64,000 nt of DNA from Actinocorallia populi (GCF_002995495.1 NZ_PVZV01000001.1:434001-498000), one strand, 5' to 3'; shown: positions 7,511 through 15,625, counted from the first letter of the stretch. Made by a program: numbers and translations. The notes: generated from the sequence alone by a model not told the origin.

Positions 7511-9334
7511 TCACGGGATGACCGTCGCCGGGTCGACGAAGGTGTAGCCGAGGTTCTTGATGCCCTGCACCGTCTCCTGGAGGGGGGCCACCGGGAAGTA
7601 CGGGTGGTAGAAGAACGAGGCGAAGCCGTCGCGGACGGCCAGGTTGTACTGCGCCGCCCTGATGATGTCGGCCGGGAAGCGCGCCGGGTGGTTGTTGTAC
7701 GCCTCGGGCTCGTAGTTGCCGAGGTTCTCGGGCAGCACCTTGCCGCCGGTCACGTCCGTCACCGGGTACGGGAAGAACTGGCCGATGAGCCTGGTGTAGT
7801 CGAGGGTGCCGCCGGCCAGTGTCCGGGAGGGGTAGATGCGCCGTTCCAGCGCCGCCGAGAAGACGTTCTTGATGGCGGTGTAGTCGGCGATCGACGCGGC
7901 GTAGTGCGGGGTCGTCCAGATCGTCGGGGTGGGCAGGCCGCGCGGGGCGAACTGCTGCCTGCCGGTGTTGATCCGGTTGGTCGCCCAGGTGACGGAGTCC
8001 CCGGCGACCGGGCCGTCCAGGATGACGCTGTCGTTGGCGTCGACGTGCGCCCGGTAGAACTCGAAGTCGTCGCCGGTGACGCCGTTGTACGGGTTGGGCG
8101 CGCTGCCGTTCTGGTGGGTGTAGCCGTGCTGGATGATGTGTCCGCCGTTGTCGAGCATGTAGTTCAGCACGGTGAGCAGCGCGGGCCGGTCCTGGAGCCG
8201 GACGGTCTCCGCCACGCCGTTGTTGTAGGTGCCGTTCGGGTCCTCGTAGCGGGGGACGAGCTGGAAGGCGTACGGGATGTCCTCCTGCGCGAGGTACTCG
8301 GCGATGTCCTGGAGTTCGCCGGGGTCGCTGTTGGGGCTGATGTCCTCCAGCCGCAGGATCGCGCGGTGCCGGGTCGCGGTGCCGGGGGCCAGCGCGTCGA
8401 ACAGCAGGTCGTGCCAGGCGATGATGCGGTCGGTCTCGTTGACGTAGGCGTAGGGGATCTCACCGAGGTACGTCAGGTTGGACGAGCGGACCGCCCACGG
8501 GTAGGGGGTCGCGGGGGCGGTGGCCGGGTCCTGGCCGGTGGCCAGCTGAGTGACCAGCGGGGCGTTGGTGACGTAGGGCCTGATCACGCCGCTGTCGCCC
8601 GCCGGCGGAACGGTCCGGGTGAGCGGCTGGCCCTTGTAGTCGACGCGCGCGGTGCCCGCTCCGCCGAAGAAGGAGTTCGTGGCGTCCCAGCCGTACTTGG
8701 TGCTGAACGCCGAGGCGCCGATCTTGTTGGCGAGGTTCCAGATGTTCATCCCGATCCAGACGACGGGCTTGGCCGTGGTGGCGACGTCGCTGTAGAAGGC
8801 GTCGGGGATGGCGTCCGGGACGCCGCCGCCGTAGTACGTCGAGCCGATGTAGATCGTCGAGGTGTGGTCCTCGGTCTCGCCCGCGACATAGTTCTGTACC
8901 GGCTTGGCGGTGACGGTGCCGAAGTGCCCGGCGAGGTTGGCGGTGGCGACGGCGTAGAGCTCGCCGAGGAATCCGTAGGGGCCGGCGTCGTCGTAGAGCA
9001 CGAGGGCGGACGTCGCCGGGTCGGCCGCACGCTCCGCGGTGGCCGCTTTCGGCCCGAGGGTCCGCGGCGCCCCGGGCGCCGCCCCGCGGTTCGCGATCCG
9101 CTGCCGAACCGTCCTGGGGAGCGGTCTGACGGTGCCGCGAGGGTTCTTCCGGCGTGCGCGCTCACGCTGCTTCACCTGGTCGGACAGCGCCTTCAACACG
9201 GGGCTGCGCTCACCGGCGGCCGGGATCGCGAACCCCGCGGGAACCGGGACCGGCCCCGCGTGGGCGCCGCCGCCCGGTGCGGCGAGGAGCCCACCGAGCA
9301 TCGCGACGATGACCAGCACATGTTTTGTGCGCAT
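7511..9334 (-). CDS. Secreted DUF2334 protein (polysaccharide deacetylase fold)
   Basis: A 607-residue protein with an N-terminal signal peptide (MRTKHVLVIVAMLGGLLAA, then a small-residue cleavage site at AHA). The C-terminal half carries DUF2334 hallmarks: RLEDISP (metal-binding Asp), IPYAFQLVPRY and HGYTHQ. This family belongs to the NodB-like deacetylase superfamily and is thought to act on extracellular polysaccharide. The region before it (about 100-330) is less conserved. ATG 9334 is chosen because AGGGAAG lies upstream and it gives a clean signal peptide; an upstream ATG at 9433 does not. It is divergent from a glycosyltransferase operon, the arrangement expected for a polymer-modifying partner. 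Catalysis is inferred. Confidence 0.85.
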   Translation of the reverse strand: MRTKHVLVIVAMLGGLLAAPGGGAHAGPVPVPAGFAIPAAGERSPVLKALSDQVKQRERARRKNPRGTVRPLPRTVRQRIANRGAAPGAPRTLGPKAATAERAADPATSALVLYDDAGPYGFLGELYAVATANLAGHFGTVTAKPVQNYVAGETEDHTSTIYIGSTYYGGGVPDAIPDAFYSDVATTAKPVVWIGMNIWNLANKIGASAFSTKYGWDATNSFFGGAGTARVDYKGQPLTRTVPPAGDSGVIRPYVTNAPLVTQLATGQDPATAPATPYPWAVRSSNLTYLGEIPYAYVNETDRIIAWHDLLFDALAPGTATRHRAILRLEDISPNSDPGELQDIAEYLAQEDIPYAFQLVPRYEDPNGTYNNGVAETVRLQDRPALLTVLNYMLDNGGHIIQHGYTHQNGSAPNPYNGVTGDDFEFYRAHVDANDSVILDGPVAGDSVTWATNRINTGRQQFAPRGLPTPTIWTTPHYAASIADYTAIKNVFSAALERRIYPSRTLAGGTLDYTRLIGQFFPYPVTDVTGGKVLPENLGNYEPEAYNNHPARFPADIIRAAQYNLAVRDGFASFFYHPYFPVAPLQETVQGIKNLGYTFVDPATVIP

Positions 9335-9624
9335 AACTATGGACTTCCCTCCGATTGCCCTTATTGGCGGCCTTGCCCTGCCCCGAGAGGCCACCGGGCA
9401 GCCAGTATGGGTGGCGGTTAAAGTCCGGTCCACACTTTGCCGGAAGACACAAATCTGAACGTTCTACCAATTTCCATGACCCTTCTAGGCAAAGCAGAAT
9501 GATCAAGATATCCTTCCTCCGTAACGTGATCGTCAAGGGGCCGCGCAATCGGAGGCGCCGCCCCTCCGGCGGTCGAGGGCGCACGAGGTCCGCAATGACG
9601 GGCGCTTGATCAACGGGGACGGGA

Positions 9625-9831
9625 ATGTATGCGAAGCTGCCCTTCGGCACGCTCTTTGTCCTGCTCGGCGTGGCCGTCATGCCGGGAGCCTCGCCCGCCG
9701 TCCAGGCGGCGAGAATCCTGCTGGCGCTCGCGGGGGCGGGTTTCGGGCTTTACCTGATCTTTTTTCTGGGCGTCCTCATCGCCCGTTTCCGGCTGCGCGC
9801 CATGGAACCGAGGGAACGGCGCGCATTGTGA
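9625..9831 (+). CDS. Small two-helix membrane protein
   Basis: A 68-residue protein with two predicted transmembrane helices (about 7-20 and 28-50) and a basic C-terminal tail (RFRLRAMEPRERR). A G-rich ribosome site (GGGGACGGG) precedes the ATG. Its TGA overlaps the GTG start of the glycosyltransferase (GTGA), so the two are translationally coupled. By size, topology and position it resembles the small partner subunits PgaD and IcaD of poly-N-acetylglucosamine synthases, although I see no sequence identity to them. Not a recognised family. Confidence 0.7.
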   Translation: MYAKLPFGTLFVLLGVAVMPGASPAVQAARILLALAGAGFGLYLIFFLGVLIARFRLRAMEPRERRAL

Positions 9832-11051
9832 TCATCGCCGTCGGCATCGGGCTCAGCATGGCCATGATCACCCTGGCGATCGGCTACAACGGCGGCATGT
9901 TCGTGCTGTCCAGGCGCAGTTACAAAGAACAGAACGGACAACAAGGGCGTTCCCGTTTCTATGTCTTCCTGGTCGCCTGCCTGAACGAGGAGAAAGTGCT
10001 CGAGGCGAGCCTGGACCGCCTTTCCCGGCTGCCCGGCCGGCCCCCCGTCCTCGTCGTCGACGACGCCTCCGACGACCGGACCGCGCAGATCGCCCGGGAG
10101 GCGGGCGGCAACGTTCTGCTGTACCGGCGGACCCTCCCGGAGGCCCGCAACGGCAAGGGGGCCGCCCTCAACGCGGGCCTGGCGCACCTGCGCGCCTGCG
10201 GCCTGCTCGACGGCCGCGACCCCGACGACGTGATCGTCTGCGTCGTGGACGCGGACGGCAGGCTCGACCGGCACGCCGTCGCGGAGGTCGACCCGTACTT
10301 CGCCGACCCGCGGGTCGGCGCGGTCCAGATCGGCGTCCGCATGTACAACCGCGACCTGGGCCTGCTGGCCCGGCTCCAGGACATGGAGTTCGTCGTCTAC
10401 GGCGAGATCTTCCAGAAGGCCCGCCGCCACCTGGGCAGCGTGGGGATGGGCGGCAACGGGCAGTTCATGCGGCTGTCCGCCCTGGAGTCGCTCCGCGAGG
10501 ACGTCTGGAGCGACTGCCTCACCGAAGACCTCGACCTCGGCGTCCGGCTCATCGCCGCGGGCTGGACCAACGCCTTCTGCGGCTCGGCGGCCGTCTTCCA
10601 GCAGGCGGTCCTCACCCCGGGCCGGCTGGTGCGCCAGCGCTCCCGCTGGTTCCAGGGCCACATGCAGGCGGCCCGCAAGCTCTACCCGCTGGTCCTGCGC
10701 AGGGTCGGGGGCAGAGCCGCCGCCGACCTGCTCTACCACCTGTCGAGCCCGGTGCTGCTGCTGCTCACGTCGCTGCTGCCGGCCGGCTTCGCGATCGCGC
10801 TCGCCGACTCGGTGTGGCGGGGCACGCTCGGCCCGCTGTGGCTCGCCTGGTTCTACGTGATCACCTTCGGGATCGCGAACGTCTACGGACACGTCTACCG
10901 GCAGCGCGAGAAGGAGCTGGGGCGGCTGCGCTCCCTGCTCATCGGACACGCCTACATCCTGTACGGCTACGTCTGGTTCCTCTCCGGATGGTGGGCGCTG
11001 TGGCGCCACATGTCCGGCAGACAGGGCTGGCTCAAGACCGCCAGGACCTGA
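9828..11051 (+). CDS. Processive family 2 glycosyltransferase, membrane-bound
   Basis: A 407-residue BcsA/PgaC-like synthase. An N-terminal membrane helix is followed by a GT2 domain with LVVDDASDDRT (UDP binding), VVDADGRLD (DxD type), a TEDLDLG acceptor motif and QRSRWFQG (the QxxRW motif of processive enzymes). Several C-terminal membrane helices follow (about 305-390), consistent with synthesis and translocation of a polysaccharide through the membrane. GTG 9828 overlaps the upstream stop and is chosen because frames further upstream lack homology. The epimerase gene downstream suggests the sugar is ManNAc or GlcNAc based. The enzyme class is firm; the polymer is inference. Confidence 0.92.
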   Translation: MIIAVGIGLSMAMITLAIGYNGGMFVLSRRSYKEQNGQQGRSRFYVFLVACLNEEKVLEASLDRLSRLPGRPPVLVVDDASDDRTAQIAREAGGNVLLYRRTLPEARNGKGAALNAGLAHLRACGLLDGRDPDDVIVCVVDADGRLDRHAVAEVDPYFADPRVGAVQIGVRMYNRDLGLLARLQDMEFVVYGEIFQKARRHLGSVGMGGNGQFMRLSALESLREDVWSDCLTEDLDLGVRLIAAGWTNAFCGSAAVFQQAVLTPGRLVRQRSRWFQGHMQAARKLYPLVLRRVGGRAAADLLYHLSSPVLLLLTSLLPAGFAIALADSVWRGTLGPLWLAWFYVITFGIANVYGHVYRQREKELGRLRSLLIGHAYILYGYVWFLSGWWALWRHMSGRQGWLKTART

Positions 11052-11078
11052 CCCACCGCCACCACCCCGGGAGCACGC

Positions 11079-12212
11079 ATGCCCACCTTTCCCGAGCCGG
11101 TCCGCGCCATGATCGTCCTCGGCACGCGTCCGGAGGCCATCAAACTCGCCCCCGTCGCGCGCGCCATGGCCGGCGACCCCCTCTTCGAACCCGTCGTCGT
11201 CAACACCGGCCAGCACCGCGAGATGCTCGAGCAGATGCTGCACCTGCTGGAGGTGAAGGCCGTCGCGGACCTCGCCGTGATGCGCGAGCGGCAGGACCTC
11301 GCCGGGCTGACCGGAAGGCTCGTGGACGGGCTCGGCCGCACCATCGCCGAGTCCCGGCCCGACCTCGTCGTCGTCCAGGGCGACACCACCACCGCGATGT
11401 GCGGGGCGCTCGCCGCCGGCTACCACAGGATCCCGGTCGCGCACGTCGAGGCGGGCCTGCGGACCGGCGACCTCGGCAACCCGTTCCCCGAGGAGATCAA
11501 CCGGCAGCTCATCGGCCGGATCTCGCGCTGGCACTTCGCGCCCACCGAGCGGTCGGCCGGCCACCTGCGCGGGGAGGGCGTCCCGGACGAACGGATCGAG
11601 GTCACCGGCAACACCGTCATCGACAACCTGCTCTGGATGTTGTCGCGCGGCCAGGGGGCTCCGGCGTTCCGGACCGGGCTGCGCAGGATCCTCGTGACGC
11701 TGCACCGGCGCGAGAGCCAGGGCGCGGAGATGACCGCGATGGCGCGTTCGCTGCGCCGACTCGCCGACCGCGGCGACTGCGAACTGCTGCTGCCGCTGCA
11801 CAAGAGCCCCGCCGTCCGCGAGTCCCTGCTGCCGGTCCTGGACGGGCACGACCGTGTGACGATCGTCGAGCCGCTCGGGTACGCCGACTTCGCCGCGACG
11901 CTCGCCGCGTGCGATCTGGTGCTCACCGACTCGGGCGGGGTGCAGGAGGAGGCGCCCAGCCTGGGCAAACCCGTCCTCGTGCTGCGGGCCACGACCGAGC
12001 GCCCCGAGGCCGTCGAAGCCGGCGCCGCCAAGCTCATCGGCACCGACGCCGCCGTCCTCTACGATGAGGCCACCAGACTGCTCGACGACCACGACCTGTA
12101 CGCCGGCATGGCCAACGCGGTGAACCCGTTCGGCGACGGAAGAGCCGCCGAACGCATCATCGCCTCGCTGGCCCGCGACCACGGCGCCCTGCCCGCAGGA
12201 GCGCTGACCTGA
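11079..12212 (+). CDS. wecB: UDP-N-acetylglucosamine 2-epimerase (non-hydrolysing)
   Basis: A 377-residue GT-B-like epimerase interconverting UDP-GlcNAc and UDP-ManNAc in the cytosol. Family motifs are clear: GTRPEAIKLAPV at the N-terminus, NTGQHREML, VQGDTTTA, HVEAGLRTGD, PFPEEINRQL, GNTVID, and LTDSGGVQEEAP near the C-terminus. Full length. It lies 27 nt after the glycosyltransferase and 26 nt before an anchored jelly-roll protein, within one operon. Its product UDP-ManNAc is therefore a plausible substrate or co-substrate for the adjacent synthase, rather than for a teichoic acid linkage unit, since no tagA-like gene is here. Confidence 0.95.
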   Translation: MPTFPEPVRAMIVLGTRPEAIKLAPVARAMAGDPLFEPVVVNTGQHREMLEQMLHLLEVKAVADLAVMRERQDLAGLTGRLVDGLGRTIAESRPDLVVVQGDTTTAMCGALAAGYHRIPVAHVEAGLRTGDLGNPFPEEINRQLIGRISRWHFAPTERSAGHLRGEGVPDERIEVTGNTVIDNLLWMLSRGQGAPAFRTGLRRILVTLHRRESQGAEMTAMARSLRRLADRGDCELLLPLHKSPAVRESLLPVLDGHDRVTIVEPLGYADFAATLAACDLVLTDSGGVQEEAPSLGKPVLVLRATTERPEAVEAGAAKLIGTDAAVLYDEATRLLDDHDLYAGMANAVNPFGDGRAAERIIASLARDHGALPAGALT

Positions 12213-12238
12213 TCCGACCACCGACCGTCAGGCGACCC

Positions 12239-12925
12239 TTGAGCGTCCCCGAAGGCACCCGTCACCGGCGCGCGACGCGTCGGCGCTGGCCTTTCCTCCT
12301 GGGGGCGCTGCTGATCCCGGTGGTGGTGTGGCTGCAGCCGTTCACCCGCGACGACGGCCCGCCGGGGGCGTTCACCCGCTGGACGGACGGCACCGTGCAC
12401 GGGCCCTGGCGGTCGGTCTTCGACGGCCACGGCCGCAACGGCATCCGCGACGGCGTCATCGGCATGCGGCCGATGCCGCCGACCCGGCCCGACGAGACCC
12501 ACGCGGGCCTCGTCGTCTCCGTCGCGAGCCACGCCGACCTCGACTTCGAGCTGGAGACCCGGACGATCGAGGCGCTGCGCAAGCCGCAGGGCAACCCGTG
12601 GGAGGTGTCCTGGGTCGTCTGGGCCTACACCGACCCCGAACACTTCTACTACCTGGCGCTGAAGCCGAACGGCTGGGAGCTGGGCAAACGCGACCCCGCC
12701 TACCCGGGAGGGCAGCGCTTCCTCGCGACCGGCCACCGCGCCTTCCCCCCGGGCGACTGGTACCGGGTGAGGATCGAGCAGCGGGGCGCCACCATGAAGG
12801 TCCACGCCGAGGGCGACGAACTGACCTCCTTCACCGACGGGGAACGCCCCTACCCGTCCGGCTCGGTCGGCATGTACACCGAGGACGCGGCCGTGGAGTT
12901 CCGGAACATGCGGTTCGGCGACTGA
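12239..12925 (+). CDS. Membrane-anchored concanavalin/LamG-like jelly-roll protein
   Basis: A 228-residue protein with a basic N-terminus, one membrane anchor (about 17-33) and an extracellular beta-rich domain with the feel of LamG or DUF1080-type glycan-binding folds (DLDFELETRT, WVVWAYTDPEHFYYLALKPNGWELGK, GDWYRVRIEQRGATMKVH, GSVGMYTEDAAVEFRNMRF). The start is assigned to TTG 12239; no ATG or GTG lies nearer. It closes the polysaccharide operon, so it probably binds or trims the polymer outside the cell. No catalytic residues can be named. A 20-bp hairpin follows directly. Confidence 0.75.
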   Translation: MSVPEGTRHRRATRRRWPFLLGALLIPVVVWLQPFTRDDGPPGAFTRWTDGTVHGPWRSVFDGHGRNGIRDGVIGMRPMPPTRPDETHAGLVVSVASHADLDFELETRTIEALRKPQGNPWEVSWVVWAYTDPEHFYYLALKPNGWELGKRDPAYPGGQRFLATGHRAFPPGDWYRVRIEQRGATMKVHAEGDELTSFTDGERPYPSGSVGMYTEDAAVEFRNMRFGD

Positions 12926-12940
12926 GAGCCGCGGCCTCGC

Positions 12941-12982
12941 ACGGAGGCGGGAGCGGAGCACGTGCTCCGCTCCCGCCTCCGT
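12941..12982. terminator. Long perfect palindromic terminator
   Basis: A 42-bp perfect palindrome (stem of about 18-20 bp around CACGTG) lies between convergent genes and should terminate transcription from both sides. Confidence 0.85.
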
Positions 12983-12987
12983 CCGGG

Positions 12988-13479
12988 TCAGTCCCGCCAC
13001 TGCTCGGCGGGGGACACGCCGGGAAGGGGCCTGCCGATGAGGGCCAGGGGCAGGAAGAAGCAGACCTGGCCGATCGCCATGATGAGCGTGGCGAGGGCCT
13101 TGTCGTCGTAGTGCTCGCACGCCTGGGCGTACAGCTCGTCGGGGACGCGCTCGCCGTGCGGGGCGGGGGTGAGGACGGCCTCCACCAGTGCCAGCGCGAC
13201 GCGTTCGGCGTCGGTGAAGTAGGGCGCGTCCCGCCAGGAGGCCACGGCGGTGATGCGCTCCTCGCTCTCTCCGGCCTTGCGGAGGTTGCCGGTGTGCAGG
13301 ACGGTCAGGTAGGTGTTCGCGGCGATCTGGCCGGCGCGCAGCTGCACCAGGCTGACGGTGGTCTGCGGGATGGAGCCGTTCCCGGTGGCCTTGAACAGGG
13401 CTCCGGCGACCTGCCCCAGTTCGGGGACGAGCACGGCGGGGTTGGGCAGGCGGGACTGGAGGGTCTTCTGCGCGGTCAT
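12988..13479 (-). CDS. AhpD-like carboxymuconolactone decarboxylase family protein lacking the CxxC
   Basis: A 163-residue all-helical protein of the AhpD/CMD family. In active AhpD-type peroxidases the helix reads like RASQINGCAYCVDMHT; here it is LRAGQIAANTYLTVLHT, with both redox cysteines replaced (Asn/Thr and Leu positions), while the flanking framework, the final His and RKAGES are kept. No other cysteine pair compensates. It therefore should not act as a thiol peroxidase or reductase and may have a binding or non-redox role. AAGGAAG precedes the ATG. It is monocistronic. Family call firm, function unknown. Confidence 0.85.
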   Translation of the reverse strand: MTAQKTLQSRLPNPAVLVPELGQVAGALFKATGNGSIPQTTVSLVQLRAGQIAANTYLTVLHTGNLRKAGESEERITAVASWRDAPYFTDAERVALALVEAVLTPAPHGERVPDELYAQACEHYDDKALATLIMAIGQVCFFLPLALIGRPLPGVSPAEQWRD

Positions 13480-13599
13480 GGTGTCTTCCTTTTCACTGTC
13501 TCGGTCGGTGTCACTGCTCTGACGGATCCCGTGGAGCGGATGTGACCGGACGGCCCCGACCCCTGCGGTTTTTTTGGAATCCGCTGGGCACCTCGTGCG

Positions 13600-13659
13600 G
13601 CCACGACGAAGGCGGGCGGCGTCCGGTCACCTGACCGCGCCGTCCCGCCTCGTCGTGCC
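13600..13659 (-). terminator. Imperfect long hairpin terminator
   Basis: Two nearly complementary arms of about 28 nt (around CCACGACGAAGGCGGGCGGC and its partner) with a 2-nt loop lie just downstream of the Ser/Ala/Asp-rich gene, and probably end its transcript. Confidence 0.55.
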
Positions 13660-13698
13660 GACGCGCCCGCGGCGGATGCCGTGGGCGTCTTCCCCGCG

Positions 13699-14082
13699 CT
13701 ACTCGGGGCTGTCCGCGCTGTTCGGGCTGTCCGCGCTCCTGGGCGAGTCGGCGCTGTCCGGCCCCTCGGGCGAGGCGGCGCTGTCGTTCCCCGCCGGGGA
13801 GTCCGCGGACGCGGTGGAGGCGGCCGAGTCGGCGGACGTGGTGGAGTTCGCGGAGGCGGTGGAGTTCGCGGAGGCGGTGGAGTTCACGGACGTGGTGGAG
13901 GTCGCCGAGGCCGGGGAGTCCGCCTGCTGCTGGTGGTCGACCAGCTGGATCTGGGCGGGGGCCTTGCTGTCGTTGAGCGACACGTCGTCGGCCGAGGCCG
14001 AGGCGGCCATAGCGATCACGCCTCCCGCACCGGCGGCGACGGTCGCGACGACGAACCAGGAGCGCTTGTTCTCGGGAGCCAT
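13699..14082 (-). CDS. Secreted Ser/Ala/Asp-rich repeat protein
   Basis: A 127-residue protein with a signal peptide (basic NKR, hydrophobic VVATVAAGAGGVIAMAA, cleavage near ASA-DD) followed by a short conserved-looking segment (VSLNDSKAPAQIQLVD, about 34-49) and a low-complexity tail of Ser, Ala, Asp, Asn and Thr built from SANSTA and SADSP units. Such tails suggest an extended, possibly wall-spanning or glycosylated stalk. Ribosome site GGAAAGGAA precedes the ATG. It lies 44 nt after the kinase-like gene and is probably co-transcribed. I recognise no family for the conserved segment. Confidence 0.7.
   Translation of the reverse strand: MAPENKRSWFVVATVAAGAGGVIAMAASASADDVSLNDSKAPAQIQLVDHQQQADSPASATSTTSVNSTASANSTASANSTTSADSAASTASADSPAGNDSAASPEGPDSADSPRSADSPNSADSPE
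13841..13894 (-). repeat. 18-bp tandem repeat coding SANSTA units
   Basis: Two perfect copies of GTGGAGTTCGCGGAGGCG (13841-13858, 13859-13876) are followed by a third diverged copy to 13894 and a weaker fourth. The repeat lies within the secreted repeat protein and would let the tail length vary by slippage. Confidence 0.85.
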
Positions 14083-14126
14083 CGTTCGGGGTTCCTTTCC
14101 TTGGGGTTCTTCGGGGTTTCTCGGGT

Positions 14127-15020
14127 TCATGCCGCGAGGAGTCCTTCGCCGCGGCACCAGCGTCCGGCGAGCGCGAGCCGTCGCCCGAGCACCGCACGCC
14201 AGTCGGGGTCCTGCACCCGGTGCGCGCCGGTGGCCAGCGAGAGCACCACCGCGTCGGCGACCGCGTGCGCGGTGGAAGCCGCGTCGGGCAGCACGCGGGA
14301 CACGACGTCGGCGTAGTGCCGTGCCTTGTCCGCCCAGTCGGGCCGTACCGTGTGCTCGGCGAACGCCGCGGGCAGCTCCCGCAGCACGGCCACGAGTTCC
14401 GCCGGATCGAGTTCGTCCGGGTCGCCCTCCAGCAAGATCCGCCGCAGCGGCCTGCCGCCGAGACCGGCCAGCACGAGCAGGCCGTCGTCGGTCCAGCCGA
14501 GGCTTTCCGGGGCGCGCCCGCCGGTGGCGGCGCGGTGCAGCCGGTGCACCGCCTCGACCCGTTCCGGACGCAGCACCTTCACGAACACGCTCGTGCGCGG
14601 CGTACGGACCTCTATCACCGCCCGGCGCAGCGGCCGGTACGCGCGCACCGACAACCGCGGCTCGGCGGCGTCCAGGCCGAGCCGCGTGAGCAGCGAGCGC
14701 ATGCGCTCCGCGTCGAACGCCCTGGGCAGGCCGGGCAGCGCGGGGTCGTACGGGAACCGCCAGACGCCGATCTCGTGCACGCCGTCCGACATGCGCAGTG
14801 CCCCACGCGCCCGGCTCGACGTGCCGGCGCCGAAGGTCTCGGCGGTCCGGCGTCCGTCGGGCCACTCCACGTCGACCTCGGCGGCGACGGTGGTGGCCGC
14901 GCGCTGCACGTCGAGATACGTGGTGCGGGCCCCGCGGGCGGCGCCGCCCGCGGCCTCGGCGGCGGCCGCCCACAACCGTCCGAGTTCCCCGCCGTCCGGC
15001 GCCCATCGCGTTTCGTCCAT
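14127..15020 (-). CDS. Aminoglycoside phosphotransferase-like protein missing its catalytic core
   Basis: A 297-residue protein with the N-terminal lobe of actinobacterial APH/kinase-like proteins (about 80-215: LSVRAYRPLRRAVIEV, TSVFVKVLRPERVEAVHRLH with the ATP-site Lys, LVLAGLGGRPLRRIL) and the family's last helices (SLATGAHRVQDPDWRAVLGRRL, about 263-284). Between them the HGDLH catalytic loop and the following metal-binding Asp segment are missing: the text runs from RVLPDAASTAHAVADAVVL straight into the final helices. Members are usually about 380-400 residues, so an in-frame loss of about 100 residues is likely. It should not phosphorylate. It is first in a probable two-gene unit with the secreted repeat protein. 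Confidence 0.7.
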   Translation of the reverse strand: MDETRWAPDGGELGRLWAAAAEAAGGAARGARTTYLDVQRAATTVAAEVDVEWPDGRRTAETFGAGTSSRARGALRMSDGVHEIGVWRFPYDPALPGLPRAFDAERMRSLLTRLGLDAAEPRLSVRAYRPLRRAVIEVRTPRTSVFVKVLRPERVEAVHRLHRAATGGRAPESLGWTDDGLLVLAGLGGRPLRRILLEGDPDELDPAELVAVLRELPAAFAEHTVRPDWADKARHYADVVSRVLPDAASTAHAVADAVVLSLATGAHRVQDPDWRAVLGRRLALAGRWCRGEGLLAA

Positions 15021-15144
15021 GGACCAAACGATGGCGGCGCGGGGTGAGCCCGCCGTGAGGCGGCGATGAGGGCGCTCTCATGGTCCGCTCCCCGCGCGAA
15101 TCAGGAGGTCAGCGGCCGTGGCCCCGTCCGGTGGCACCAAATTG

Positions 15145-15159
15145 CATAGCATTGCTATG
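15145..15159. promoter_or_regulatory. Inverted repeat, candidate operator upstream of ridA
   Basis: CATAGC-att-GCTATG is a perfect 6-bp inverted repeat with a 3-nt spacer, about 45 nt before ridA in an otherwise GC-rich stretch. It resembles MarR/TetR-type operators. No regulator gene is adjacent. Confidence 0.5.
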
Positions 15160-15204
15160 GTTTAGTGGAGCGCGCGCCCGCGGGCTCGGAGACGAGGAGG
15201 AACC

Positions 15205-15612
15205 ATGGCCGTCACCCTGATGAACCCCGACGGGCTGCCCAAGCCCGAGGTCTACCGGCAGCTGTCCGTCGCCACCGGCTCGAAGCTGGTGTTCGTCGCC
15301 GGCCAGGTCGCCCGCGACGCCGACGGGAACAGGGTCGGCGAAGGCGACCTCGCCGCCCAGGTCGAGCAGTGCTACCTCAACATCGCCACCGCCGTGGCCG
15401 CGGCCGGCGGCTCCTTCGACGACGTGGCGAAGCTGACCGCCTACGTCGTCGACTGGACCCCCGACAAGATGCCCCTGCTGGGAGAGGGGGTCGCCCGCGC
15501 GGCCGCGAAGCTGGGAGTCGACCCGACCAAGCCGATCACGCTGCTGGGCATCGCCGCGCTGGCCGAGCCCGACCTCATGGTCGAGATCGAGGCCACCGCG
15601 GTCATCGACTGA
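15205..15612 (+). CDS. ridA: RidA family protein (enamine/imine deaminase)
   Basis: A 135-residue YjgF/RidA homologue, a cytosolic trimeric protein that hydrolyses reactive 2-aminoacrylate-type enamines or related imines. The N-terminal strand LVFVAGQVARDADG, the segment NIATAVAAAGGSFDDVAKLTAYVVD and the C-terminal LAEPDLMVEIEATAVID fit the family. The canonical substrate-binding Arg in the R-N/V motif near residue 105 is not obvious (the region reads PITLLGIAALAEPD), so it may belong to the non-archetypal Rid subgroups with other or no deaminase activity. Excellent ribosome site GAGGAGGAA. A hairpin follows. Confidence 0.88.
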   Translation: MAVTLMNPDGLPKPEVYRQLSVATGSKLVFVAGQVARDADGNRVGEGDLAAQVEQCYLNIATAVAAAGGSFDDVAKLTAYVVDWTPDKMPLLGEGVARAAAKLGVDPTKPITLLGIAALAEPDLMVEIEATAVID

Positions 15613-15625
15613 ACGCGGCGCGGTC

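Noticed and set aside
6725-9421. Long plus-strand open frame opposite the monooxygenase and DUF2334 genes
   Set aside because: It is an antisense shadow of high-GC coding on the other strand: Arg/Gly/Val-rich, without family motifs, while the minus strand has clear genes.
13511-15081. Long minus-strand open frames spanning both the repeat protein and the kinase-like gene
   Set aside because: The upstream part is out of frame with the kinase-like gene; the real genes have their own ATGs and ribosome sites.
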